DNA of 64,000 nucleotides, from assembly GCA_948474755.1 (NCBI GenBank), contig CAOLHI010000394.1, positions 186,001-250,000 on the forward strand. Reading direction: 5' to 3'. Positions 32,522 to 44,120 of this stretch are shown here, one piece after another. Positions within the stretch are counted from its first letter, which is position 1. Every line of letters starts with the position of its first letter. This DNA is from Ctenosaura bakeri (Eukaryota; Chordata; Lepidosauria; Squamata; Iguanidae). A program made the translations under genes and the position numbers. The notes beneath the pieces were generated by a model. It was not told the DNA's origin. It saw only the letters and a program-made list of their open reading frames with translations, and did not search any database.

Positions 32522-33363
32522 TGCCTGAAATACCTAAAAGAAATCATTTGTTTTCTTTATTTTTTAAGAAATTCAGTAATAATTTTGTTGCTACAGTAAA
32601 TAATGATATTCACAAGCTCTATTTATCTATATCTATCCATCTATATTGCAAGTAAGACTGTACCCTTAGGTCTTAATGCCCACTCATTTACTTACAAATA
32701 AGGTCCACTTATTTCCATACAATAAAGTAAGTGGAACACACTCCCACATAAACATGCATAGAACCAGGCTATTAAAGGAGGTGCCTAGTTTGTCCAAATG
32801 TTAGAAGTGGTATAAAGTGGGCACAATCCAAATACAGTTAAGTGCACCCGAACCATGTGAATATTACTGAATTCACCTGTGAGCAATACATTTAAGCAGC
32901 CAATGGGAGGAAACTGGGTGCCCAGTAGGGCATCAAACGCATGCCTGGGAAAGTACTATCCACACAAAGTTTAAATGTGTTGCCTGACATGCCAAACTAA
33001 AGAACCGTGCCAGATGTACCTTTTCCACATGTCAAATATATATACATATACATATGTATATGTATATCACACACACATACTCTTCATACTATGTACCATT
33101 TTAGAGTGCTGCAGACTATCATATGCATTTTCTCAGCAACCTTACAACCTGGGTCACAGTTCACAACAAGGTAGATGAGCATGAAATGACTTGAATTTAG
33201 CCAAGGCCACTCTGGATTCATGGCTGAGATTAGAATATATAAACTGCAGTCGCCGCCACCCAAAGAAATTTAAAATGAGGCCTTCATTCCCAAACCTCCA
33301 TCTTCTCTAGCCAGCTGCACAATATTACAAGGCTCCTGTACCGAAGCCCTGAATTAGAAGACT

Positions 33364-33543
33364 GGTCATTTTTGCACTGGTCTGTTATAGTGCGATTATC
33401 CCACTTTCAACAGCCTATGGAATCCTGGGGTTTGCAGTTTCGGGAGGGGCCAGCCGGCCCCTCCCGAAACTGCAAACCCCAGGATTCCATAGGCTGTTGA
33501 AAGTGGGATAATCGCGCTATAACAGACCAGTGCGGAAATGGCT
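33364..33543. mobile_element. Foldback MITE copy 6, ACT duplication
   Basis: ggtcatttttgcactggtc to gaccagtgcggaaatggct, with ACT at 33361-33363 and 33544-33546. Both arms share GGTCTG, TTATCCCAC and CAGCCTATGG, none seen in other copies. Confidence 0.85.
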
Positions 33544-34202
33544 ACTGTTCTTAGTGAGTAGGGACACACTTGCAATATTACCCGGTGGTTATTAGTTTCC
33601 CACATCAGGCAGCCCAAAAAGTTTTCCAGAACAGCTTACTTGAAATCAATAAAACCAAGAACACCCTTGCATGCAACTTTATTAAAGGACACAGCATAAA
33701 AACTATGACTAAAGGAACAGAATAAAAGGACTGATTCTTGACCTTACATATTATTAGTAACTCATTTTATACCCTGTCTTTCCCCCCAATACTAGGACTC
33801 GTGTACTTACAAATTAGAAACTTGTAATTAGAATTACAAATTAAAATAAATACAATATAGTTAAAAAGATATAACTTCAACATTAAAATACAGTTAACTA
33901 TTAAAAATATTAAAAGATACACTGAAAAACCAACCAGCTTAAAAAATAGGAATGAAAACAATACCGCACACTCTTAAAAGTCCTTTTCTTAAAAATCTTC
34001 CAGTTCCTAAAGCCTATGGGGTTTTTTAGCCTTGCCTGACAGAAAGCAGCAAAGAGGGGGTTAGACTAGAGGCAGCCACCGAGAAGGGCGTCTCTTTTAA
34101 AGCCGGTGGGACTGAAGAAGGGTCTCTCCCAAGGATGTCAGAGCTCCGGTGGGCTCATAGGGGAGATGGGCTCTACGGGACAGCTGGAACCTAAGCCATA
34201 CA

Positions 34203-34384
34203 GGGCTTTCTTTCCGCACGAGCCTGTTATAGCGCGACGATTCCACTTTCAACCTCCTCTGGCATCCTGGGGTTTGCAGTTTCGGGAGGGGCCGGCCGGC
34301 CCCTCCCGAAACTGCAAACCCCAGGATCCAGAGGAGGTTGAAAGTGGAATCGTCGCGCTATAACAGGCTCGTGCGGAAATGGCC
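34203..34384. mobile_element. Foldback MITE copy 7
   Basis: Palindrome with arms sharing CACGAGCCTG and GCGACGATT. The left terminus is altered (gggctttctttccgcacg) and no duplication is clear. It ends about 40 bp from the RBIS CpG island. Confidence 0.8.
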
Positions 34385-34419
34385 ATAATCAGCACTATGA
34401 ATTGCTCTCGGAAGCTGAC

Positions 34420-34905
34420 CAGCAGTCCGTTGGAGTCGGAGACTTGTCGATCCCCGTACCCGGTTGGATTCGGAACGGCTGAGAGGAGGACAACCCAAAT
34501 GGAGCTGGTCTCGCCCTGCTTTCCGCGCCCCCACGGCAACCAGCAAAATGGGCGCGCCGGTCCCGCTCGGACTAAAAGAAATGGCACCCACCGGCTTAGA
34601 TCCAGTGAAGTTAAACCACTCTCCTTCTCTTCCCGCTCGCCCCTCCAGAGGGCTTCGCCTTCCGCCCAACCTTCGTCGCACAAACACGCTTCTGAATCTC
34701 ACCCGGCTCCGAAGTTCCTGGTCTCCAATGCTACCGCGTGCGGCGGCGCAGGCGTTTTCCGTCATCCGAATGCGCCTGGAAATTCCAGCTTTGCCCGAGC
34801 CATAAAGCGGAGAGGCGGTTTCCCGGGTTACCGGATTGTTCCCTTGGTTCGCGTTCGCCCACTTCGGGCGGTGCTCTGCATTTGAACTTATTGCCGCGCC
34901 GCGTT
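34420..34905 (-). promoter_or_regulatory. CpG island, probable RBIS promoter
   Basis: G+C- and CpG-rich block bounded by foldback MITEs on both sides. It is the only island upstream of RBIS on its strand, and the RBIS leader is spliced from beyond 32534, so exon 1 probably lies here. The open frames inside on both strands lack any family resemblance. Confidence 0.6.
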
Positions 34906-34910
34906 TTTAA

Positions 34911-35184
34911 GGCCATTTCCGCACAAGCCGGTGATAGTGCCATGATTCCGTTTTCAACGTCCTGTGGAATCCTGGGGTTTGCAGTTTAGGGAGGGGCCTG
35001 GGAGGCCAGGGTTCCATAGGACGTTGGAAGTGGCATCATAGCACTATGGCCAGTTCCGCACTAGACTGTTATAGCGCTATTATTCCACTTGCAACATCCT
35101 ATAGAATCCTGGGATTTGCAGCTTAGGGAGGGGCCTGAGAGGCCAGGGTTCCATAGGACGTTGGAAGTGGCATCATAGCACTAT
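34911..35184. mobile_element. Foldback MITE copies 8-9, partly tandem
   Basis: 34911-35047 and 35048-35184 each start ggcca(t/g)ttccgcac and end ttggaagtggcatcatagca + ctat before the next ggcc. The right halves are nearly identical (gaggccagggttccatagga), which implies tandem duplication or unequal exchange rather than separate insertions. Confidence 0.7.
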
Positions 35185-35470
35185 GGCCATTTCCGCACTA
35201 GACTGTTATAGCGCTATTATTCCACTTGCAACATCCTATAGAATCCTGGGGTTTGCAGTTTGCAAACTGCAAACCCCAGGGCCTTTCCGCACTACACTCT
35301 TATAGCGGATGATTCCACTTTCAACCTCCTCTGGAATCCTGTGGCCTCAGGATTCCAGAGGAGGTTGAAAGTGGAATCATCGCGCTATAAGAGTGTAGTG
35401 CGGAAAAGGCCCAGGATTCCATAAGATGTTGCAAATAGAATAATAGCGCTATAACAGTCTAGTGCGGAAA
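35185..35470. mobile_element. Foldback MITE copy 10, split by copy 11
   Basis: Outer arms ggccatttccgcactagac and gtctagtgcggaaa both carry TTGCAACATC or its complement, where other copies have TTTCAACATC. The right arm is interrupted at ...aaaccccag by a second element that duplicated CAG. Confidence 0.82.
35280..35411. mobile_element. Foldback MITE copy 11, nested, CAG duplication
   Basis: ggcctttccgcactacactc to gagtgtagtgcggaaaaggcc, inserted in the right arm of copy 10 with CAG at 35277-35279 and 35412-35414. Removing it restores accccag-gattcc, the normal family text. Both arms share ACACTCTTATAG. Confidence 0.9.
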
Positions 35471-38400
35471 GTTTGCAAAACAGGCTAGTGTGGAAATGAC
35501 CAAGTACAGACGGTTGTGTAAAGACGCTTCTTCTTCTATCCAGATCTGTTCGCTGCAGGTGAAAACAACTGACCTTGTTGTAGCATTTACGGCCTGGACA
35601 AGCAATCCTGAGTGTGAACTCGTGTTATTTAAAATATTAGATATTTACAAAGGTAAGGTGATTAGTGCCCCCTTTTAAATACAAGGGCATCTGCTGTCAG
35701 TGACCGCCAGGGCTGCCAGGTAAACAAGAGACAAGGCTCCTGTTTCTTTAATGGTTCTGTAGAAGACAAGGCACCAGATTCTGTTTGATCTTGAAAGCTA
35801 AGCAGGGTCAGCCCTGGTTAGTAGTTGGTTGGGAGACAGCCAATGACTACCTGGTGCTGTAGGCTATACTTCAGAGGAAGGAAAACCACCTCTGAGTATT
35901 CCTTGCTTAAGAAAACCCTATGAAATAAATGGGATGGTTATAAGTAAACAGGCAACTTGAAGGCACACACACACAGAGAAGTCAACCCTTAAATTAAATG
36001 GTTGTGTAAAAAGCAACCATTTCACCTGACAACCCTAGTGGCAACTAGTTATGATGGCCACATATTACCTATAGTGAAAAAAGAATGTATCAAATGCAGG
36101 TTCCATTCAGGGTCACAAGGAAAGATGATGCTGTAGCATTTGTGTTACTCTTGTCAGCTTCCCATTGGCATCTGGTGATGGCATCCAGCCATTGTAAGGA
36201 GGGAATTCTCTGAATTAGACCTTTGGTCTGATCCAGCAGGGCTCTTTTTTCTCTAATCACTATCATAAACTGAGCTTGTCTCCAATCATAACAGCTTAGA
36301 TATGCTCCTATGAAGAAAGCAGAGATGGGAAAGTTAGTGAGAAAAGGTTATCAAGTTAATCAATAAACTTCTAAAAAGTGATGTGATTGTATTTATAATG
36401 AAGGGAAGATGCTTTTAACAGTTAAATTTAAATAGTGTTTAACTTTTCTTAATATACTGCATTAAGAGCAAAAGAATAAACTAATGTTCCATCTGTTATT
36501 CTGCCACCACCACTCCCATGTGTCAGTCCTTGGATGAATTTTGAAAACCCTTTTTCTCATTCACCCCACCAAAAAAGAAAAGAAAAATCTTCACTGTTTT
36601 CTTTCTCACAAATAATCTAGTTTCCCTACTCACCCACTTCTTTAGTCTATTGAGCCTTATATGGATCCCAGAAAACGTTCCAGGGTTAAGAAATTCAAAA
36701 TTCAGGTTCTCAGGACTCCTGAGAAGCCTCTATGTGGTACCCAAACACAGGAGGAACATCTGGATACAAAGCATACCATCTCTATTCTTCTAAACCTTCC
36801 ATGCTATTTGTGATCTAAACCTTTTGGTTCCTCAACCCTATGGGACTAATAAGAAGCTGCAAGCAGTTTTGTAAAACTCCAGGAGAGGTGGGCATTTTGT
36901 AAAGAACCAACTGGGTAATTTAAGATTTGTTGGCTTTTAAGCCCTGTGGCTCATTTACTTAATCCTGGACAAAAGTTAATGCTGGAATTCCAACATAAAT
37001 CAACCACTTTGTTTAAAAATAAATGTAATTAAGTTGGCAGATTTCCAACTTAAGCCGTCAAATAATTGAATTTGTCAGTTCCTATCGGTGGAAAAAGGAT
37101 GTAGCTTTCATTGAGAACTAACCCCCAGGTACTAATCAGGTTTATAGTTAAACTGTTTTGTTGGTAATAGAAACTGTCAAGCTTTGCAGAGTTCTTCTGT
37201 TTTAATTTGCGTGGGTGTCATATCAGCGTACTGACTAAGTGTACTTGACAAATAAGTTTGATAGTAAGTATGCCTGGCATATAAGGTAATAGCAAACTTG
37301 GCTTATATGTGAGAGCAAACCTAATTGTAAACTCTCAAAAGCAAAATCCAAACTGAAATATCAGCACCAGACTGAAGGTGGCAGTGTATCCATGTTTAAT
37401 ACATTTATGATGACACTTGTTGGATCTGATCAAATCAACATTCTGTTTCACACAGCAGCAACCAGAAACCCACAAACAGGACATTAAGGCATCACCTTTT
37501 GCCCAGTCACAGCGTCCCATGATGCCAGTATTTTATGGCATACTGCCTTAAGAGATTATCCCTTTTAGCTTATAATGGCTTCCAGTGTATATATGTTGTA
37601 GAATAACATATATACACTGTATACACATATGTAGAATAACATATATAACATAACAGCTGGCAGAATGCAGTACTACTGCAGATGATGAATGCAATTTTTG
37701 AATATTCTTTCATGTCAAAACTGCCTGCAGGTACAACATAAAGATATAAAGGAGAAATGCTGTCTCTCATTTCTGCAGAGCTGTTTTTTTCTTGTAGGGC
37801 GTGTTTTGAGTTTCATGAAGCATTCAAAATGTTACATCTCTGCTTTGAATTGGTAGCTCCGTTCAACCATCTCAACATTCCCCCTGCATGTGTAATCCAA
37901 CCTGAATGTCCAATGGGTGTTCATAAGGTAGACTGAACTAGAATCTCACAATAAAACAGAAGTGGACAACTATGGTGCCATGGACCTTGTCATCAGGCCT
38001 TGCCAGGCAGTGCTAAAGAATTATGGCATCTGCGGTTCCACAACATTTGATGAGCCACAGTTGCCGACCCTGATTTAAAATTGAATCAACAAAGTCTGTG
38101 GTTGTTTATGTGTGTGTCCCATGTTTTCCCCTTTTGTATCTTACTATATTTGTATGGGATAGGTTACCTTAATTTGACATTCTCCACAAATAGGCTGGCG
38201 AGACTATATGTCTTGTATGGTAAATTCAGAATGTGCAAACAAAACATGTACGTTAAAGATGCATGCATTTCTGTAGTTAAGAAGTTGCTATGAAGGAGAT
38301 TGGAACTTTAATGAATTTGTGGACACTTGAGATGTGTGTGTGCACTGGATGCATGTATACTTCATCACGATTCTTAGATGCATACTAATACACTCTTCAA

Positions 38401-39105
38401 ACTGCCAAGTGCAATCAAGAAACAACCCTTAAGAAACACTTTGTATAGAACTGTAGGTCATTTTAAATAACGTGGAAATAGAAAAGAGGAAATGAGAAAA
38501 GTGCAGTAAATAGTGACATGTTTCAGTCTATCTAGAACTATGTTCCACAGCACACAATACAGAAGTCAATGCAGCCTATGATTGGATTATTAAGAGACAT
38601 CTTATGGTTCCTATATTGGGAGAAAGGTGCAATAAACATTGAATGAATGATATGATAAGCCCTTGTCAATAGTTACATAGAAAAGTTATTTCCTTTCACT
38701 TCCTGTGTTGAATGGCATATCACCTTAAATTATTCCATTTTACTTTAGAACTTCAGATGGAAACAGGCATCTTGTGTAATTCTCTGAGAATTCAAAACAG
38801 AAATCTGAATATGTTCTTCCACGGTCTGGTTATTGAAATATTTAATTCTTTCACTAATCACCATTGTTTTTGCAATAGTAACTGTTGTTGTAAGGTCTAA
38901 AAAACCCAAAAACAAACAGGTCTGCTAGGGCTACCAAGTAATCTTTATTTACAATATGGCACGTTTTATCATAATGCAAAACATTTATATAGTACACATA
39001 TTACATCATTTCAATGATTCCTGCAACACTATTGTAAAGTTGTTCTATCCAATTTTTTATCTCCATAATGCAGACAGAGAAAGGGTCAGTCTGAGGCAGT
39101 GACTT
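35471..39105. other. RBIS-CA13 intergenic, left part
   Basis: Contains a 5S SINE (35765-35975). From 35976 to 39105 no gene or clear element is recognised; a short TATA-rich imperfect repeat (atagaataacatatata-like) is at about 37590-37650. Confidence 0.45.
35765..35975 (+). repeat. 5S rRNA-derived SINE
   Basis: gaaagctaagcagggtcagc, gttgggagacagccaatg and ctggtgctgtaggctatac, with the body cacctctgagtattccttgc and an ACAC tail. Confidence 0.83.
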
Positions 39106-39923
39106 TGTTACCCTGTTTACTGGGGGTCCCTGGAGGGACACCTATATGTGCTCTCAATTAACAAAGTTTGGGGAAATTAGCTAGAGCACCAGTTAGCAAT
39201 GCGAGAGGCAGGGCAACACAGCGGAATCTTTTACCCAATGTCTATGGGGTCAGGCCAAGCCAAGAAGCAAACCGGAGTTTAAGAATGATTGAGATTTTAT
39301 TAAATACAGACACACAGTGTATGCAGCACACACAGTCACACAAGTAACTAAGGAAAGTAAAGGTTGAAGTGGTATAGAGGGATTTTTAGAGGGATTGTTG
39401 AATTGGGTGATACGACACTTGTCCTGAAGCCTGGAGAGGTCTGAAGATTGAGTTTTTTGGTATGGAGTCTCAGTACATGGGACTGAGGGGACAGCTCGCC
39501 AAACAAAGCGGCAGCAAGGCTGGATGGAAGTCCGGAGCGATCTGAGAAAGGTCTCGGAATCAGGGGTTTTTATATGGAGAAATGTAACTGCAGGCTATTC
39601 CACACCTGGGGAAAACAATGAGTTTTGGGCGTGAGACAAAGCTTTGGAAAGGTCAGAATTTAACATGATTGAGTTAAGCCCGAACTGACAAAGAGGTAGC
39701 CGGTATGCAAATACTCAGTGCTTGGCAGTTGAGTATTCAGCTTGCCAAGTTGCCTGCTCAGGGCAGGGAGTCCTTTGTAAGCAGCATGCATACATAATGA
39801 GGGTGATTGCAGAGAGGTCTCCTAAAGCGGTGATCTGGCAATTTCTGGCCTGCCTGTATTGTGTTGGGATATTGTAGTGTTTGATGGCCGAGCCTAGTTC
39901 TGTGCTTGTCCAGGGGCCTCACA
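39106..39923 (-). mobile_element. Solo LTR of an endogenous retrovirus
   Basis: About 818 bp, TG...CA bounded when read on the minus strand (tgtgaggcccctggac to gggtaaca). A TATA box (catataaaaaccc; plus 39567-39577) is followed by an AATAAA (plus 39296-39301) in a taataaaatctcaatca context, and then a U5-like stretch with ttcttggcttggcctgacc. No internal genes, primer-binding site or second LTR flank it, so it is a solo LTR. No target duplication could be fixed. The family is not identified. Confidence 0.75.
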
Positions 39924-42139
39924 AACATATGGAGAGGGGTGGTGGAAGATAGCCAAATTATTGATATCAAAATGATATCTAGCAGCCCCAAATCCAGTCT
40001 AGCAAATGCAGTAACAATTTGTCCAAGGTTACTTACCAAATTTAGGTACTAGTGATATTTGACTTTGGCACTGGCTTGTTTCAGACTCATTTCCTTACAG
40101 CCCAAATCTATATGTTTCATCTTAGAAATAAGTCCCATAAAGTTTAATGAAGCTTACTCCCAGGTAGCTGTGTACAACTTACTGTCTTGGTCACCTACAC
40201 TAGCTCACTTTATAAAGGCATGGCTAGAACTCAATATGGGGCTTCATCTGGAATCTGGATCTGAAATTTTTGCACATATTGACTGCAAAAATGATGTGAT
40301 ATCCTTACCATTTCCTAGGGTAAAAACAATGAATGTTCAACTTTAGGGGCTAATTGCATTTTGGGGGGTTTGGAATGGTTTCAAATCTGGATCAGATAGG
40401 TTGGCTAGGACATTAAAAAAGAATGAGCAGAGTTTCTTATACAACATATTTTAAAAATTTTCATGTTAGAATTAACAGCTGCAGAATTCCTGCTGATTTT
40501 ATCAAGGGTTCCCTCGTGTCTTCTTGAGCAGAAATGAGTAGAAATTACATCTCCAGTGATTTCTTTTAGACCTGCAAGGGTTTCTTATTTCTAGTGGACT
40601 AGAATTTTTTAAAAAACATATTGTGTGAACTGTGGATATTTTCTGATCCCAATATAATTTCTAAAGTATTGTAGGGCATACCAATGCCATATGTCCAGAA
40701 GAATGTTTGTGTCTGCAAGAGCCAGAAAACACAAGGTAGGATAATAATAAAACAAAATGCAATAATATAAAATGCATACTTCTTGTATTATTGAGTGTTT
40801 CCTGACCCCAATGATTTCCAATGTTCCTGCTGCCCACCCCATGAAAGAAATTCCAGTGTCCAAAAAATGGGCCATCTAATGGACAAATTGTATCATCTCT
40901 GCTGTACTTCACCATGATTTGCCACCATGGTGGTGGTGGGGGGAATGGGATTCCAGGATATGATACTGACTAGGACAAAAAAAAGGAAACCTCAAGATTT
41001 GTTGGAACATTGTTTTTGTCCCTGGATGAATTTATTGGGAGTAAGAGATAAGGGCATACTATGACTCACTGTGGTTCCTACTGACTTAATGATTCTTTTA
41101 ATGAGTGTAACAGCGGTAATCTATCCATATTTACCTATAGGGAAGCATACAATGCTGTGCATGCAGTGGGGTTTACTTTTTAATGAACAATTGGTATACA
41201 AGTGCAGTGACTGACTGCATGGCTGCTTGTTGTTAGTCTTAAAAGTCATTTCTGAGTTATGGTAACACTAAGGTGACCCTATCATTGGATATTGGTTCAG
41301 AGAGGATTTGTCATTTCTTTCCTCTTAGACTGAGTGTGTGACTTGCCCATGGTCACTGAGTGGGGTTCTGTGGGTGAATGGAGATTCAAATCCTGGTTAC
41401 CTAGAGTCCTGGTCCAACACTCAAATTATTACACCATGCTGGCTCTCTTCTGGCCTTATTATGACTGACATTATATTTTTGTTAGATTATTGGAGCCATT
41501 CAGTCTTGTTTCTAAGAATTCAGATAAAGGATTGAATCCGATGTTAGTTCTACCTAGAGTAGACATGTTCACCATGACTAAATTAATTCACATTGATTTC
41601 ACTGACTATTCTCCATAATGGCTGCTACTATGCTTGTTCACCTAGCTGACTTACTGTAGTAAGGTGTGAGCTAAAATGATCTTTTCTGCCCTTTTTATTA
41701 GTAGAAAGTGTGTCCCTTTGTGTGTTTTACTCCTGCATAAAGTTCAGGGGTATAGCAGGGGAGGTAAATGAAAGTGTTGCCTTTCCAAACAAGAATTCTG
41801 CCCTGCCACCATGAAGTTTTCCTTCATTTCCCAAATTTCTAGCATTGCAGTTGAGAGTTTAGAATTACAGTTTATGCATCCAAAGAAAAGGAAGAGGTAA
41901 AATCCTGCAAAAATCCAACACTAACACTTCACAACTGATTAAAATATTGCATATATATACAAGAAACTCTTTCCATGTGTGCACATTTGGTGTGCTGTGG
42001 GACTCATCACCAGCACATTTACAGCTGTGTGACAAAATTCATTCTCAACTTTTGCACATGTGCTGGCATCATGCAGGCTTTAGCTGTATCATTACAGAAA
42101 AGCAAATTTAGTAAGCTTGGGTTTTGAAAATAATGCATA
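39924..42139. other. Intergenic, mostly unique
   Basis: One minus-strand tRNA-type SINE (41228-41450). Otherwise nothing recognised. Confidence 0.45.
41228..41450 (-). repeat. tRNA-derived SINE
   Basis: Minus-strand copy: aaaagtcatttctgagttat, then tggggttctgtgggtgaatg and gattcaaatcctggttac, with the head complement caacactcaaattattacac. Confidence 0.75.
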
Positions 42140-43082
42140 TGAAGTCACAGGGTTCTGTCCTGGGCCCAGTGCTATTCAACATCTTCATCAATGACTTGGA
42201 TGAAGGCATAGAGGGCATGCTAATCAAATTTGCAGATGACAACAAATTGGGAGGGGTTACTAATACGCCACAGGACAGGATTAAAATTCAAAATGACCTT
42301 AACAAATTGGAGAGATGGGTCAAAGCTAACAAAATGAATTTCAACAGAGAGAAATGGAAGATCCCACATTTAGGCAGAAAAAATGGAATGCACAAATATA
42401 AGATGGGGGACATGTGGCTGGAAAACAATATGTGTGAAAAGGATCTAGGAGTCTTGGACTACAAGCTGAACATGAGTCAGCAGTGTGATGCAGCAGCCAA
42501 GAAAGCCAACGCGATTCTTGGTTGCATCAATAGAAGTATGGTGTCTAGATCAAGGGAGATAATTTTTATTCTGCTTTGGTTAGACCTTATCTGGAATACT
42601 GTGTCCAGTTCTGGGCACCTCATTTCAAGATGGATATTGACAACCTGGAACATGTCCAGAGGAGGGCGACCAAAATGGTGAAGGGTCTGGAAGTCACGTC
42701 CTATGAGGAGCAGCTTAGGGAGCTGGGGATGTTTAGCTTTCAGAAGAGAAGGTTGAGAGGGGACATGATAGCCATGTTTAACTATTTGAAGGGATGCCAC
42801 GTAGAGGAAGGAGAGGGCTTGTGTTCAGCTGCTCCAGAAATTAGGACAAGGAGCAATGGATTCAAACTACAGGAAAAGAGATTCCACCTGAACCTCAGGA
42901 AGAACTTGCTGACAGTTGGCAGTGGAATCTGCTGCCTCCCAGTGTGGCGGAGTCTCCTCCTTTGGAGGTTTTTAAGCAGAGGCTGGATGGCCATCTGTTG
43001 GGAGTGCTCTGGTGTGTGTTCCTGCATGGCAGCGGGTTGGACTGGATGGCCCCTGTGGTCTCTTCCAACTCTATAATTCTAA
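42140..43082 (+). mobile_element. CR1 LINE, 5'-truncated, end of reverse transcriptase to tail
   Basis: Translates as SQGSVLGPVLFNIFINDLDE, then LIKFADDNKLGG (the FADD catalytic motif), then WVKANKMNFNREK, then in shifted frames [28 protein letters not shown] and [20 protein letters not shown], ending in the CR1 tail ggttggactggatggcccc and ctataattct. Frameshifts and an in-frame break show that it is dead. It lies about 0.5 kb before the CA13 CpG island. Confidence 0.92.
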
Positions 43083-43229
43083 GTCATTTCAAATGGACAT
43101 TTAGAAAGGATAGATCATTAGACTTTACGAACTGTTCAGATGAATACAGTAGGATTACTTGGATAGTACTATTTACTTCCCAACCGCTGCTTTTTAGTTT
43201 GCACAACTGTTTGGCAGGTGCATAACATT

Positions 43230-43406
43230 GGCCATTTCCGCACTAGCCTGTTATAGCGCGATGATTCCACTTTCAACCTCCTCTGGCATCCTGGGGTTTG
43301 CAGTTTCGGGAGGGGCCAGGCCCCTCCCGAAACTGCAAACCCCAGGATGCCAGAGGAGGTTGAAAGTGGAACCATCGCGCTATAACAGGCTAGTGCGGAA
43401 ATGGCC
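43230..43406. mobile_element. Foldback MITE copy 12, ATT duplication
   Basis: ggccatttccgcactagcct to aggctagtgcggaaatggcc with ATT at 43227-43229 and 43407-43409. The arms are identical except for one base (atgattccac against tggaaccat). It is nearly identical in arm sequence to copy 2, 33 kb away. Confidence 0.9.
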
Positions 43407-43559
43407 ATTGATTCGCTTTTTTTTTTTTTGGAGCTTCAGAATAAACTTTCTCATTATTTTTTGTCCTGACCTATGAGAATAAATCTCTTTCCTAGTGGCT
43501 GCTACCCAAACCCTTCTGCCCCCCTCCATTTGTGTCCCTGAGGTGAAAACGGTCGTGTT

Positions 43560-44120
43560 CCAACCCGTGGGGCCGACAGCCATCACTCTTTCCGAGCTCG
43601 GGCGCTCAAGGAAGGCGAGCGAGCCCGTTTCGGGGGAACAGCCGTTGTGAGCCTTTGAGGGAAACGTGAACTCCCGTTCCTCAAGTGACGCACGTCGGCG
43701 GGTGGGGTGTGGTGGGGCCTTCTGACGCCGGTCCCTCGTCGGCCGAGGTGGGGGGGCGGCGTCGACGACGCCGAAGCGCACCCAAGATAAAGCGGGCGCC
43801 CCGAGGGCCGCTCCGCCCTGGCCTCGTGGGACGCCTGGCTGCTTCTCCCGCGCCTCTTCCTCGACGAGAGACGGGCCCTCCTCGCCTCGCGGCATCGCCA
43901 CCGGCGCCCCTTCCTCCTCCTCCGTCACCGCCAACCTCCCGTTAGGGGGTAGCCATGCTGCACTGGGGCTACGAGGAGGACAACGGTGAGGGGAGAGAGC
44001 CTCGAGGGCTCTCTGGAGCTCAGCAGGCGCACGACGGGGAGGGCGCTGGCGGGAAGCGGAGCGCCGAGCCTGCGAGGGCGGGAGCCGGCCGAGCGCTCGG
44101 GGTCTCGCCCTGCTTTCCAT
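43560..44120 (+). promoter_or_regulatory. CpG island, CA13 promoter and first exon
   Basis: CpG-dense block ending in the CA13 first exon and donor. No TATA box was noticed. It has foldback MITEs upstream (copy 12, about 150 bp) and downstream (copies 13 and 14). Long reverse-strand open frames here are composition artefacts. Confidence 0.75.

Larger units (their letters stand above)
32522..34420 (-). other. RBIS 5' UTR intron
   Basis: Between the split 5' UTR acceptor (about 32534) and the CpG island. Holds foldback copies 6 (33364-33543) and 7 (34203-34384). A TA-rich tract at about 33036-33066 and an AT-rich stretch at 33760-33970 are otherwise featureless. Confidence 0.5.

Noticed and set aside
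34249..34885. Overlapping frames of 113-168 codons in the RBIS island
   Set aside because: They start inside or overlap foldback MITEs and lack homology; the island is better explained as a promoter.
42124..43225. Independent reverse transcriptase gene
   Set aside because: It is a 5'-truncated CR1 copy with frameshifts and the CR1 tail; not a functional gene.
43380..44120. 246-codon reverse-strand open frame over the CA13 island
   Set aside because: Antisense to the CA13 promoter and exon, ends inside a MITE, and consists of composition-driven Arg/Pro/Ala sequence.
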